This document shows positions 24,334-36,882 of a stretch of 64,000 nt of DNA, one piece after another (within the stretch, counting starts at the first letter, position 1; each line of letters starts with the position of its first letter). The notes under the pieces were generated by a model. It was not told the DNA's origin. It worked only from the letters and a program-made list of their open reading frames with translations, and did not search any database. Source of the DNA: Rhyzopertha dominica (lineage: Eukaryota; Arthropoda; Insecta; Coleoptera; Bostrichidae); the NCBI GenBank assembly GCA_025024175.1, contig QCXZ01000086.1:22844245-22908244 (forward strand), read 5' to 3'. Both the position numbers and the translations under genes were made by a program.

Positions 24334-25171
24334 TTAGGTATCCTAATATCAAATATGTATCACTTCTCCGTACATATAGCAATGCGTGTTTACAGAAAAA
24401 TGTAGTATATTAGTATTCTTATATAATTAATATAACGGTATTCCAAGGATTTCCAAATCACGTATAGTTTAACATAGTAATAGAAATTATTTATTACAAC
24501 ATTGCACATACAAAATAATTCAACATAAAACTAATTACTTCCACATCCAACGGATGGGAAGTATTGTATCGCGAAAAAAATTTTCAAAAATTATTATTTG
24601 CTCATTCGCTTTAAAATGGTCGAAAACGCAAAAAAAAACAAAATTTTAGCAAAAAAATTCTTGTCTGTGTGTTTGTGGTATTGTTTGTGGACACGATAAC
24701 TTTCGAGATCCTTAATATATGAACTTGAAATTTGGCAAACGCATAAATCTCAACTACCCAAAGCAATCTATTGTTTGTGGGGTAAGTAGGGTATCGGGAA
24801 GGGGGCAAAACTGGGGGGGTAACTACCCCTTTTGCAAATTTTTATTTTTTATATTTTTTTTCGTTTTAGTATGTAATTATTAGTATAACTGCGAGTATCA
24901 TCAGTTCTTATAAATTTTTGGTACAGCAAACTGTTTAGAAGATATTAGCAAAAAAGCGTCACTTAAAGAAAACGGTTTTTCTTAAATATCTCCGAATATA
25001 TTTAATATATTAAAAAAATGAAAATGCCATCAGGTGGGAAATTATATTTCTCACAAAAAATGTCTTAGAAAATTTATCCAAAATTTGTAATTTTCGAAAT
25101 ATTTCCAAAAACCTATTTTGGACCCTGCTCGTATTTTGGTATTATATATAAAATCAAATTTCTGATCAGAA
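24334..25171. other. AT-rich sequence up to the gap
   Basis: No gene recognised. Homopolymer-rich; words such as GACACGATAACTTTCGAG and AACTTGAAATTTGGCAAA look repetitive but no element is assigned. Confidence 0.3.
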
Positions 25172-25271
25172 NNNNNNNNNNNNNNNNNNNNNNNNNNNNN
25201 NNNNNNNNNNNNNNNNNNNNNNNNNNNNNNNNNNNNNNNNNNNNNNNNNNNNNNNNNNNNNNNNNNNNNNN
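25172..25271. other. Assembly gap of exactly 100 Ns
   Basis: A run of 100 Ns, the usual placeholder for a gap of unknown size. The base directly after it starts the second copy of the duplicated block, in the middle of a hAT-like element. Confidence 0.98.
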
Positions 25272-25479
25272 TAATTGTGTTATTTACATATAAAAGTGTC
25301 AAGTTTGAAATCATCGTCACCTTTTTATACATATATTTGTGTAAAAAAACGAGACTCTCGAAGTCTCGTATGTTTGGTCTCGGTTCTCGTATGGATCTCG
25401 GATACCTTAATCTCGGTCTCCGTCTTGTATACGATACCGAGACGAGACTTTACTAATCTCGGTCTCGTCAGAAGCACTA
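25272..25479. mobile_element. hAT-like element, right end (copy 2)
   Basis: Right-terminal part with the GGTCTC reiterations and GAAGCACTA end, followed by the TAAGTTCT duplication at 25,480-25,487. The left part is lost in the gap. One extra T in the array (GGTTCTCG) distinguishes it from copy 1. Confidence 0.75.
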
Positions 25480-25487
25480 TAAGTTCT

Positions 25488-26200
25488 GGTATAATGTGTT
25501 CGCTCAAGAGCTATAAATACTTGACCGCAATCAAATTTCCATCGATGAAAAAACGCCCAATAATGTGCTCACCGATAATACCACACCAGACATTCACTTT
25601 CTGAGGGTGTTGTGTGTGGACTTGTTCCATCCAATGTTGAATTGTGACCGACCAATATGTGCATTTATGTCTATTCACAATACCATTGAGGCAAAAAGTC
25701 GCTTCATTAGAAAACATAATCCAATTTAAAATGTGTCTATCTTCATCTACCATGTTCATAGCAGTTTCGCAAAATTCTATTCTAAGATCCAAATCATCTT
25801 CGCTCAGTTCTTGTCATAAGTGAATTTTATACGGATGAACCTCTCTTTTTTCAAATTGTTCTGAACAGATCTTCTGCTAATACGGAACACTTGGGATTCT
25901 CTTGCATATCTAAAAGGACATCAAGCTACTTTCTTCACTCGTAGCAACCTTTGGACGTCCTGGTTTTTGACGATTTTTAACACCGCCGGTTTCGTCAAAA
26001 CGTTGAAATGTTTAAATAACTGTTGATCTGGCAATTGGTTCACGATGCATTGTAGAGTGCATCTACTTCCGATGTCTTCATCACGTCTCCCCGCCTGATG
26101 GACCAATACACCCACAGCTACATCGGATTGTAATAAAGTATTCAATTGCTACATGCCTGTGCTACCTTGAATCTCAATTTCCAGCGAGGTAAGCCCCATT
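25488..26200 (-). pseudogene. Mariner-like transposase, N-terminal half (copy 2)
   Basis: Same sequence as 13,872-14,560, with IMFSNEATF, KVNVWCGIIG and FFIDGN. Single-base deletions relative to copy 1 (for example in ACCTCTCTTTT and the ATCTGGC region) shift the N-terminal frame, the pattern expected of sequencing error. Confidence 0.7.
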
Positions 26201-27372
26201 TTTTAAGAGGCAGGGGCGGCGATGTGCCCGTCCGCCGTGTTTTTTCTAATTACTTCAAAGTGACGTGAGAGAAATTGCGTTTAATGGTGCGGGCCCGGCG
26301 GCGAGCTTTTGGGAATTTAATTTCGAGCGATAGTTTTTATCCACGAAGTATTAGCATTCTCTATTGGGACGTACCTTTGTTAATCAATATTTGGGAAAGT
26401 TCGGCAAAAGTTGCCTTCGTGGGGGAAGCGGGAGCCTGACGAAAAAACGCACGGAGATGGATGATGAGAGAATCACCCCTAATTTAATAAGCCGAAAACG
26501 GTAAAGGTTCAATTTTCCCCACTTTGTTCGAGTTAATGTATTCGTTACGGTCGGCGTTTGTTATATGTTTTTGATTTATGTGATCTAGCAGTTCCGGCGA
26601 GAATTTAATAATTGTTCTTCCGCTTCCGGTAGCTAACCGGCGTAAATATTAAAAAGCTGACCCATGTCCGGTCCAAATCTTATCTTGGTGATAAACGACG
26701 CAAACTGAGCAATCCCCCTGAGGAACATACATTTCACCTCACGGACAAATACACAAACGACTTAGATAATAACAAAATGTTCAGTGTGTTGCTTTCCGGC
26801 GTTCTTAATATTCCCCAGATTTCCCTGGCTCCATGGAAAAAACGTATAGGACGTATTCCGTCTTGAATTGCACCCGGGACGGTCGTTTCTACTCGCGATT
26901 TACACCGGCGGCGCGGCAGTATTGAAAATTTTTTACAGCTTCCATTATCCGGATCGGAATCGAAATCCAAGTCGCGGCTAGGTAATTATCGAACGGTGCA
27001 ACTTGAAGTTACATTACCTAGTCGAGATTTTGTATTGGTAATACACAACTTCCGTCGGTTGCGCTCGGGCATCGTGATTTGTTCGGTATTGTCTTGCATA
27101 TTTTATGTCACGTGAGGTTTGCCTCTTCAAACGAGCTTTGAGGATTCGATAAGTTTGGACGCAAACCTGATAATTTGCTCGCCGATTGGTTCGCAGTAAA
27201 TATCAATTTCAAGAAACTAATTAAATTCAAATTTGAATGGTTTATTAATCCCACAGGCACTAGCCCAGTTACAGGGTGACACACTTATTAAAATTGAACA
27301 GTTAAATCAGATTATTTTTTAAATTAAATTACATTAGATCCGCCTAACGTTATAGAAAACAAGAAACAATAT
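26201..27372. other. GC-richer unassigned block (copy 2)
   Basis: Counterpart of 14,576-15,740. Nothing recognised. Confidence 0.3.
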
Positions 27373-27374
27373 AA

Positions 27375-27800
27375 GTAAGAATTTAGATAGCAACGCCATC
27401 TGTCAGCATTACACTGACAAGATGACAAAGCCACCTAGCTGCCTTAACGGGTACTACTTCCTAAAGGAAGTGACCTGTAGCCTGACAAGTTGGCAGGAGA
27501 TACTTCAATTTGACAGCAGGCGGCACTTTTTGCGAGCGGGCAAGAACCGACATACATTAATGCATGTGTATGCTGTGCTGTCTGCACCGCAACCAACTGC
27601 AGATAGATCTATTTCGTTATCATTATAGCTCATCAGTTGCAGTTTAGGTCTAGTGCAGACCAGCAGAGAGTATAACGCCGTTATCTCTTTGACAATGACC
27701 GTTTTAGGTCGAAACGAATCGTCAGAGTTATCTGATAAATCAAAGTGAGACAAAAGCACATACATTCAGGTCAGCTTGTGTCCAAGCTACTTAATTGATA
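27375..27800 (-). mobile_element. Ribozyme-bearing dispersed repeat (copy 2)
   Basis: Counterpart of 15,741-16,160, with several single-base insertions relative to copy 1. Confidence 0.6.
27595..27644 (-). ncRNA. Hammerhead ribozyme motif (copy 2)
   Basis: Same as 15,961-16,009: CUGAUGA at 27,630-27,636, GAAA, palindromic AUAGAUCUAU. One extra A precedes CUGAUGA (CTGCAA instead of CTGCA) and would disturb stem I at its junction with the core. Since the two blocks differ by indel noise, reads must decide which form exists. Confidence 0.6.
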
Positions 27801-28863
27801 TAACTTCTACTTCACTAGAATTTTTAAACTTAATATTTGACCGCACAACCATCTAAAATTCTTGAATTTTATTCGAGGCAGTCCTTTGGTACAAAGTTGT
27901 GTGAATCCTATAATACTTGAAATAAGCTTTCTTCTTGGAGAATTTGGTGCTTTCACACAAAAGGTTTTTCCTTGCGTATCTTTTATAATTAGTGTAATTT
28001 AATAGCAGACAGATTACCTTTTCTCAACTACTTGTGGTTGATCGAGCTTTTTGTACGTTGCCTTCAAATGTTTAGGCGTCTCGCTGGCAGTGGAGCGCGA
28101 AGAATGTAAACTGATTAGGCGAAATGAAAACAAACGTTGCGATAACATCGGCAGACATTACTGCATACTAAATAAGGGAGGGGTGTGACGGAAACAGCGG
28201 GATGAGTTTTTCAATTCATGAGAAAGCGACAAAGGAAATACTCACGCGCAAGGGTAGCCGGCTAATAATATATTTATAACAAAAGTTGGAAGAAAGCTGT
28301 ATTTCGCCCCCGCCACATGGTGCTACGCGATATCATATTCATATCAGCCGGAGAAAACGGCAGGCATCAATCAATATCCACCGCCTTTCTCACACGGCCC
28401 TTATTAGCAAATTCATTCATTGACCTGCGTCTCCACCCCCTCCAATAACACACCTTCCTGTGGCTAACTTCATTTTACGAGGAGACAGCTTACATTTGGG
28501 AAGATTCGATCGCCCGGGAGGCTGATTCAATTTCGTTAAGGATGTCGAAATTGAAGGTGACTTAAGACGAAAGGCGTTTCGATGGCCACTTCACACGTTA
28601 TACATTGTACGGGTTTAGGGGCAACAGATTAGATTTTATGGTAAGTTCGGGGAGAGTAAAAACGCTGTAAAGGTAACGGTTACGGCTTCGGTATACCAAC
28701 ACATAGTTTGCGATTGGTTGCGAAACCCGACAAGAGATGTGTAAGAGCTGTGTTTACAGCGCACAAATTAAACACTTTGTTGGAAAGTTTGTGGACTAAC
28801 CAGGCTGTAAAACTACAGTAAACTTCAAATTCACGTTGGAATGACTTATAGACGTATAAATCT
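27801..28863. other. Unassigned sequence (copy 2)
   Basis: Counterpart of 16,161-17,220; nothing recognised. Confidence 0.3.
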
Positions 28864-28889
28864 CTATATATATATATGATATTATATAT

Positions 28890-28973
<84 letters not shown>

Positions 28974-28990
28974 CATATATATATATTATA

Positions 28991-29030
<40 letters not shown>
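28864..29030. repeat. (TA)n then (GA)n microsatellite (copy 2)
   Basis: Counterpart of 17,221-17,382, with different interruptions and length, as expected for an array that is hard to sequence. Confidence 0.85.
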
Positions 29031-29035
<5 letters not shown>

Positions 29036-29345
29036 GGTTCCTACAGCTTCTGCCGCATCTCGCATTCGACCGCCATCGTTTTCTATCTTTCCAGTCGTCT
29101 TCTGTTATTGCACTGTCTGTCATATCATGTTTAACTCCGTCACGCCATCTTAATCCAGGTCTTCCTTTTTTTCCTTTTATTTCGCGGGCTCGTACTTCCA
29201 AGCTCTCTTCGACCACCTCTCCATCGCTCATTCTCATGCCATGACATACCAAATCAGCTGCCTAGTGTCGACTCTATCTGCGCTAGTATACACTCTTTGG
29301 TTTTTCTCCGTCTTCGTTTCTCACATGTTCAAGTCTTGAGATTCT
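29031..29345 (-). pseudogene. RTE-like 3' end (copy 2)
   Basis: Counterpart of 17,383-17,700. It keeps [16 protein letters not shown] and [11 protein letters not shown] but extra or missing bases break the frame near both ends. Confidence 0.7.
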
Positions 29346-29711
29346 GCACGCTCTTCTTAAATAGTCAATTTCCACTGTTTCGATAAAGATAAATTTAGAA
29401 ATATTAAGTAGTAATAGACTGCAGTGGACAAGCAACAGTAGGCAACCAAACTATAAATGAGCAGTGGACAGATTAGGCACAAAATTAAGACAACAGCAGA
29501 AAAATTTTTACGAAATAAAAGGGGACGCCAGAGAGAGAGCTGAAGGGGTAGATAAAGGAAACAAAAAAGCCTACGAGAAAATGATACACAAATTCAGAAC
29601 GGGATACCTAATTTTATAGTCAAAAGCCAGGAACATTTATAGGAAGCCAAAATAGTTGAACGGTTTTGAAGATTCGGTGCAAGAGGAAAGGTATGAGAAA
29701 CTTCCATTAAA

Positions 29712-30597
29712 GAATAGCGGTTGTGAATAATAATACAATATTTATTTGTGTTAATATTACATAAATTTACACACATTGAATACATATACAACTATTCCTT
29801 ATCTTTCAGTGCCAAAAATTCGTCTGTAGAATAGAAGACATTGTCTAACGGAACCTTCTTTATACATCGTTTGTAGGAACTAAAGCTAAGTGATCTAAAA
29901 TGATCGGGTAGTGAGTTATAAAGCTTGACAGAATAATAAGTGGTGCTGGTTTTAGTCCTGTTCAATCTTTTGAAGTTAGATTTCAGTAGGGAACGATTTC
30001 TGGTGCTATACATAAGGTCGTAAGAGGGATCGAGAATTGTTGTGTTATTAGGAACAGTATCGGACCAAGAACTAAACCTTGAGGCATACCGTAGTGAATT
30101 TGAAGCCTTGTGTGGTACCTAATGGTACAAACTTATGTCTGCCTTTTAAGTAAGACTCAATTAGTGCAATGCTGTTCTCATAAAAAAGATACTGTTGTAG
30201 TTTACTTAGCAAAATATCATAAGAAATACAGTCGAAAGCTTTAGACAGATCGAGACAACAAGCACAGGAAAACTTTTTTGCTTCAAAAGCCCATATTATT
30301 TCACCACATAACGAATTGGTTGCTAGTGTGGTCGACAAATTGCCGCGAAATCTGAATTGCTGCTTAAAACATAGTTCAGTGCCTTCGAAGCAATCATTGA
30401 TTTGAATTTTCATTAGTGATAGCAACAGTGGGTACCAAGGATATAGATCGATAGTTGCTAACATTTCGACCATCGCCCTTTTTGAAAACGGGAATAACTT
30501 TCGAAATTTTTATTGAAGATGGAAAAGTATTCTCACAAATACAGTTATTAAATAAACTTAGTCAACGGAATGACAATTACAATAATTAATTAACTGC
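29712..30597 (-). pseudogene. CR1/Jockey-type LINE, internally deleted RT (copy 2)
   Basis: Counterpart of 18,061-18,945. The 73-residue C-terminal frame (29,792-30,013) and the 133-residue palm frame (30,072-30,473) translate identically to copy 1. Confidence 0.75.
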
Positions 30598-30599
30598 CA

Positions 30600-30890
30600 A
30601 GCTACAAGATGCGCGGCGATAGTAGTTGAAGGTTGCAGATCATGTCATCCCACCCTGAATTGCCAGTTTTCTGCAACCTTAAAGTCGATTATTGCACAAA
30701 ACACTAAAGAATATGTTCAAAATACACAGTCCCAGGCATTTTCTCATATTAAAATGTATCAAATAATTTAATAATCCACAGATGACAAGTAAGCAATAGT
30801 TGTGTTCACCTTCCTGAGAGGCGGTAAATTGATTTAATCGATAATTTCCATGAGCGCCCTGGATGCATGACTCTTTTAGAGAAGCCCTGT
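30600..30890 (+). mobile_element. MITE of the ACAGGGTTT family (copy 2)
   Basis: Counterpart of 18,950-19,235. Confidence 0.6.
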
Positions 30891-30957
30891 AGAATCCCCG
30901 ACTTTGTTTAAATTTTGTTCAATTTAAATTGGAGATTGCTCATGGAAGGTACGTCTT

Positions 30958-31028
30958 GGTCAGGTCAGGTCAGGAGGAGTTTAAGTGTTCTGTTTCTTCT
31001 TTGACCTGACCTGACCTGACCTGACCTG
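30958..31028. repeat. Inverted TCAGG arrays (copy 2)
   Basis: Counterpart of 19,307-19,375, with the same unit numbers. Confidence 0.65.
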
Positions 31029-31781
31029 CCATATGGCAATACGTATCTAATAGCGTTGGCTATGTGGTCGTCATGACATTTTCTTTTGACAGTTGCAATC
31101 GCGTGGGTATATAGTTTCTATACGAACCATACTGGGTATCTTTGATTAAGTGGTTTTTTTTAAGATCATACAATAATTTTAAAGTACCTCGCATTTGTTG
31201 TAGGTCCCTGTGAAACCAATTGTCGAACTTGTGCGTTCAAGCGCTACTGTCGATAAAGCTCCAGTCAGTGGCTTCAATAATATTGTAGAAATAAAACAGT
31301 CCTATTGATGTAATTGGTCTAAACAAGATTAAGCAATTTCTGTCGCCTGTCCAAATTAGTTAAAAATAGCGACAAGAATTTCTGTTTTGTAAAGAAAACA
31401 AAAGGTGGAACGTCGTTGCTGAGGTATGGGAACGGAAAATGTGTGATGGGGAAAAGAAGGAGAAATGTGCGAAAGAAGGAACAACCTTGAACAACAGGAT
31501 CTGTACAGAAAAGAGTCAATAACGCAGTTTATAAAAGCGCAACAAATACGATGAGTTGGACAAAATTCAAAACAAGATATCATTTTGTTGCATTGCTGTT
31601 AAGTTTAGGCATCTAGGAGAGTGCACAACTGAGTGTATGAGTTATGGGCTTGCTGAAACCACATCTTGCGAGTTAAACGAAAATCATCCAGTTTTTCTAC
31701 AAGGATTTCAGAAATCGTTTGTAAATATCGGTCTGATGTTAGCGTTCCATGATAGAACCATCCACATTGTTTTGAGTTTTA

Positions 31782-31955
31782 AAACTCCGCCAGTCCTCAT
31801 CAGTTCTTCAGCGGAAGACCTGGTGAGGATAATAACCTCCGGTTAATCCACCCAGACCTTCAAGAAGCCTTTCACTCTACTGAAGATGGCAGCTTAGCTG
31901 CCGAAATACGTATTTAGGCCCTCTAAATCATTGTGGTTATAGTTTTTCATTATAG
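31782..31955 (+). mobile_element. Penelope-like fragment with hammerhead-like motif (copy 2)
   Basis: Counterpart of 20,131-20,305. The motif has CUGAAGA at 31,880-31,886 and GAAA at 31,903-31,906, identical to copy 1. Confidence 0.5.
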
Positions 31956-34474
31956 TTTGTATATGAAACAGAATTTCATATAATATACTATAAAATATCG
32001 CTCAATTTAAGAAGTGGGGTTTCCTGCTGCTTCGTACGGCGACCCTGCTCCGAAACACAGCTGCGTTTAATTAATGGATACGTTGTTCGAACACAGCGAT
32101 GAAAGCGGCGTGTTTTTTTTGTCCGATATATTGTATTCCCTTGTGTGCGGTAATCTAAAATATCAAATCGTCATTTGAGCTGTCGTTTTTGCCAATCGAT
32201 TGCCGCGAACTGAGAATGGAAAAGCGCCGGTTGTAATTCAATTCGCTCCCTTTTGTCAACTCATATCGCTTGTCAACTGGAATTGTAAAGCGAAATCAGC
32301 AGATTTTTGTGCACTCTGACCGCCGAGTACGTGCCCGTCGAAAAACGCATCGACCCTCGCGACGCGTTTTTAACGTTATTTTTAAAGCCTCTCATATTTG
32401 GACATCAATTCCATCGGCGTGCAGCTGCAGGACACGATCCCCCAGTAAATCCTGCCGGGCGACGAAACCGCAGTTCGATGGGGATTCTATTACACGAGGG
32501 GCGGGAAACCCACCAAATTTTACGCACTTAATAACGATCCAGGAATTGTACGGATTTTGGCTGCACTTGGGCACTGCCTAGTTCCTTGTGTCTACATTTT
32601 TCATAGCCGCCGTGCTCATCCGCAGCACTACACTAGCGCTTGTTGATTACCCCCCAGCCGAATTCATAAATAACTTCGACTTTTTATTTATTGCCTCGCC
32701 TAATTTGTATTTCGCAACGCTCCCGCCGTCGCCTTCATTAGATGCTTGGCTGCCTCTCACTGACGCTTCTGGAGATTGCGGATGAAACGGGCTGGAATTT
32801 TACTTGCGCTATGAAATATTAATTCTCGACATTATTACTTTGCACGCTAGCTCTTGTAACTCCCGAATGACGCGCCCGTAGCTGTCTTTGACAGCTTTAT
32901 TGCGCGGAGAGACAGGCACCAATAAAAACGTCAACTTCAAAGCCCTATTAATGAATAAAGCTCGACTTACACCGCGCACAACTGTCAGCGCATGCCCAAG
33001 GGCTTCAAAACAACCTGTCTATTAGCAAGATGTTACCTATATTGGTCTTGTGCGGCATGCGCACACTTTTTAGGCTTTTACAAGCTATTCACCCTTAGGA
33101 ACTGAAGCTATATCGATTTACCATCAACAAAAGTAACTTTAAAACTGTCCAATAGCTTGCGTCTAATTATTAGCACTTTGCGAAACAGATGCTAGGTGAA
33201 TATTTTACAAATTTTATCATTGGGTGAAAGAAGTGTCTCCTTCTTGTAATCAAAAACAGTGGTTCTTTGATAAACATTGAATCAAGCGCAAAACCGGGAA
33301 GTTTATGTGCCATCAACGGGAACATATGTCTAAGTTATGCAGAATCAAAAATATTGGGTTGTACTACTCTAGTGGATTGCCTTTTGGTATAACATCGGCG
33401 CCTGCTTTTTGGCAGCCTGCAATACATTAGGTCGATATTGTGTTTCTGGGTGCCAAAATCTTTGTCCCTGACGTCCGCTTTCTACGCGCTCCGCTGAAGC
33501 CTGTAGCTGTAATTAGTTATTTTCCAGTTCATAACGGTTGTAAAATGAGTAGCAGGCAATCTCCATTCCGTTACATAATTGAAACGGCCGTGGTCCGCCG
33601 TGTCATCGGCGCCATTTAAAAAATTCATGAAATACCTGTGTGCCTGCGGCCTGAGCCGATATCACACTGCAGAATTAGCGCAAAATTCGCCGACGATACA
33701 CCACTGTATCGACCGACATACGTACGTCACCGGGACTTAAGCGTATGGAGGCTAAGTAATTGGGTTTCCAGCTAGTCGCCCCCCTGGTAAGCAGGCTGCA
33801 TTGTTCGGCTGCGAAAGAAGCAAAAGCGGAAATTGGGATTTGATACCAGGAAAGCAGGATGCGCCTGTTTGAAGAATTCTGATATTAAGCCAGCCGGAAA
33901 TTGTCCTCTAAAAGTTGTTATTATTTCACCGCATTACGTACATTTCGATCTATTTCAGCGACGCCGCCCCCATGCAAAAAAGCGCCGCCGCGCTTTCGCG
34001 GGCAAAAGTTAGTTCGCCTTAATCGCGAATACTTAACTCCAGGGCGGAAAGTAACGAGCAGGATATGCAAATGGCATATTCATTAGAAGCTCCATTGTCT
34101 ACACTGCATGTCCTGTAAATCATTTTGGTAATGTCGTCGGAGCTATGTCCTGTCGCGTCTTTATGTTACACATTCATTAGTTTTTTTTCCTATTTCACGC
34201 TGGCCAGTAATGGATTGTAACGCGAGGCGTGGGTAGGCGCTAAGTGCAACTTGATAGCGGATGGAGGACCTCTCTCGCAAACAACCGCTTTGCAGCGGCA
34301 AAAGGTTTCAATCCAACCAGCGTACACAAAACATTTACGGTTACGTTGCACGGAAACACGTCGGAGTAATTAGGGTGAGTTCTCTTCTGTTTCGGCATGC
34401 GCCAATGATAGCGACGCGACCTTCCTAAATAACTATAATAATTGCTTCCCTTACTCTTCACCTCGTTATCATTG

Positions 34475-34477
<3 letters not shown>
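31956..34477. other. GC-richer unassigned block (copy 2)
   Basis: Counterpart of 20,306-22,825; nothing recognised. Confidence 0.3.
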
Positions 34478-34509
<32 letters not shown>

Positions 34510-34515
34510 GTAAAA

Positions 34516-34548
<33 letters not shown>
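34478..34548. repeat. AT microsatellite, tail of RTE-like element
   Basis: TA runs around AGTAAAAAATAA. On the minus strand they follow the coding end of the RTE-like element, so they may be its simple-sequence 3' tail and at the same time the point where the two duplicate blocks diverge. Confidence 0.75.
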
Positions 34549-34551
<3 letters not shown>

Positions 34552-35325
34552 AATACAGTCCCTGAAACAAGTGCCATTAGCATTAATAAATATATAAATA
34601 AGAATATGCTTCCATTCTTCTCTCTTCATAGCCTTCTCCTTCCCATTTCCCACACCTTTCTCTTCCAAGTCCTTAAGTACCGTACTCAACCACCCTATTC
34701 GAGTGCGACCCTGTCTCCTTGTTGTCACCGTCTTCACGCACAACACTTTTTTCACCATGCTGTCCTCAGTTCTTCGTTCTACATGCCCTAACCACCGTAT
34801 ACGCTGCGCTCTTATAAACTGGGTTATCGTTTCTTTTCCGTATAACTCTTGTGGTTCTTGATTGTTTCTTCGTTCCCACCCTTCCCCTTCTCTTCTTCCC
34901 CCAAACATTCTTCGGATTATTTTTCGTTCCCAGACTTCTAATTTATATGCATCTGCGGCATTGAGCACCCACGTTTCACATCCGTAAGTCACTGTTGGTC
35001 TTAGTATTGATCTATAAACCTGTATCTTTGCTCCTCTTGATATTTCTTTGGATCTTAAATGGGTATTCAATCGTCCTGCATTTATATCGCCCTTTACTAT
35101 CCTCGCCTTTATTTTTTCGGATGCACTGCCTTATCTCCCAGGTATATAAAACTATCCACCTTCTCTATTTCCATCCTTCTCCCATTTTCCAGAATGATTT
35201 CTAATGTCCTGTGCTTATCTCTGGTGTTTACTTGCATATATTTTGTTTTTTCAGTGTTAATTTCCAATCCTACACTCCCTCCTGCAGCTTCAAGATTTCT
35301 CATTGCTATTTGCAATTATCATTTT
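34549..35325 (-). pseudogene. RTE-like non-LTR element, 5'-truncated
   Basis: The minus strand encodes the distal RT and C-terminal region: GSVGLEINTEKTKYMQVNTR and SFIYLGDKA at 35,109-35,315, a frameshift near 35,080, then YRSILRPTVTYGCETWVL, RKIIRRMFGG, and RAQRIRWLGHVERR with RRQGRTRIGWLSTVLKDLE. The words EINxxKTKYM, YGCETW and RWLGHVxR identify RTE-type elements. The 5' end is cut near 35,325, before the YADD motif; the 3' end runs into TA repeats. A fragment, not functional. Confidence 0.85.
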
Positions 35326-35339
35326 AATAATTTGAATTA

Positions 35340-35610
35340 TATTTGTTAAAAAAAAAGTAATTCAACCAGAGTTGTCCAGCTTGTCAGGCAAGACGAAGCC
35401 GTTAATGTAATGTGTCAGGTCGATGTAGTTTACATTTCTTGTGGAATGGTTATTTCAGATCTACTTAGGTTGCTTCCGTCTTACGTAAGTGAGAGGAAGC
35501 AATGCGTACCACATAATAATTTTGCATCTGTTTNTTTTACATCTGGAGTGCTTCAAGGATCGAACTTAAAACCACTGCTGCTTCTAACCGTCATCACCTA
35601 TCAGCAGACG
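35340..35610 (+). pseudogene. Jockey-like reverse transcriptase scrap
   Basis: The plus strand reads DVVYISCGMVISDLLRLLPS (palm Asp block, altered), SERKQCVPHNNFASV, and TSGVLQGSNLKPLLLL (cognate of SGVPQGSxLGPLLF). One N at 35,534. The frame continues into the hammerhead-like motif, so two different repeat pieces are fused here. Confidence 0.6.
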
Positions 35611-35614
35611 TTTA

Positions 35615-35660
35615 CTTCTGAAGATGCCATTGACGCGGACCGACGAAACGTCCGAGGAAA
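35615..35660 (+). ncRNA. Hammerhead-like motif, weak stem II
   Basis: CUGAAGA at 35,618-35,624, extra U, then a GC-rich loop region, GAAACGUC at 35,645-35,652. Both boxes and the GUC triplet are present but I could not draw a clean stem II or stem I, so it may be decayed. Confidence 0.35.
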
Positions 35661-36746
35661 TCTGTTGTTTGTTTTGATTCGACTGCGGATAAGTGTCCCG
35701 AAGGGCGGTCGCCTTTCATCGTGGGGATAATGGGCCCGTATGGGCTTTGAGAAATCCACGGCGTCGTCTGTAAATGAGTTAATTGTCTAAGTCGGACCAG
35801 GCGGCATTGTCTTTTGATTAGCTGGAAAAGCGGCCCGGGTGGCTGTTGTACGGCGCGGCCGGTTCTTATTTCGGATATAAATCTACGCGGCGGAGCCGTT
35901 CCGCAGCCGGGGAGTGTAGATCATCGGGTCGGAGTTACTTACGTGTATAGTTTAATGCTCTTTTGCAGATAAATTAGATACGTCGCCGGGGCGCCGTATC
36001 TCTTTACCGCGCTGCGTGCCCCTTGGAAATAATTTGCTGTTCAAATAAAAACACATTGTCTTGCTTATTTTGCTCCAGTAATTAGCTCCCGTACGACGCG
36101 CCGTGGAAACAAAGCTGATAGGTTTAATTTAACGCCTGTTCTTGGGCGTGCCAGCCGCACGCGAAACTTTCGGGATTATCCCCGGCCGCTCTCGCACCAA
36201 GAACGATGGTCAAAGGCAGCCCTAAATCCCATAACAAGCTTGTTTATGAGGTATTATCGGAGCAGCTCCGTCCCGTGCTCGCCCAATATTTGCAACCAAA
36301 CAAATCCCGCCGGTGTGTACCGCTAATAGACAGACGGCCAATCAGTTTCGCCGGTGTGTTATCTAGCTTGTAATAAAACGTTATTAACGCCATGCCCGCG
36401 GGTGAGCGCCGCGACCTTCGCTGGAATCGGCGCAAAAACGTTTTGCTTCTTGACAGACCAGGCGCGAAATACATAAATCTGTAAAGTAAAAGACCGAAAA
36501 ATGACGAAAGACCTTCAAGCATTATCAATCGGTTTAATGTTCTCANAGTTTCTTCCAGACCATTCGGGNGTGCTCGTCAGTGGGAATAAAAAGGAACTGT
36601 GAAATAGGGGACGAGAAGTCTGCTTTGAAAGAAGTGAAACAAGTGAACGAGAGCGAACCAGGTGTTATAAAGTATTTTAAGTACTAGTGTTTACAGCGTG
36701 TTTTGAACTAGTAATTTTGGATGTCATGACCTCTGGATATCTTCTA
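35661..36746. other. GC-richer unassigned block
   Basis: No gene recognised; single Ns at 36,546 and 36,569. The part 36,600-36,720 (AGTATTTTAAGTACTAGTG and similar) resembles in style the LTR-like sequence near 50,650 but is too short to call. Confidence 0.3.
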
Positions 36747-36882
36747 TAGGGTTTTCCAATAGGGTTGGGCCGATGTTGAAATGGAATAAAACAAGGTGTG
36801 TGTGAGTTATTAACGAAATTCTTTTTTTATTTGAAAGGCCCACGTATGCCATTATGTATGAAATATTACATCATTCATATGT

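Larger units (their letters stand above)
25272..34548 (+). repeat. Large near-identical duplication, copy 2
   Basis: Repeats 13,634-22,886. It begins at the gap edge inside the hAT-like element and ends in the AT microsatellite, after which an RTE-like element follows. Features inside correspond one for one to copy 1; treat them as the same locus until read depth shows otherwise. Confidence 0.9.

Noticed and set aside
36600..36720. LTR-like sequence similar in style to 50,650-50,760
   Set aside because: Similarity is limited to short AT-rich words; no ends or poly-A signal arranged as in an LTR.
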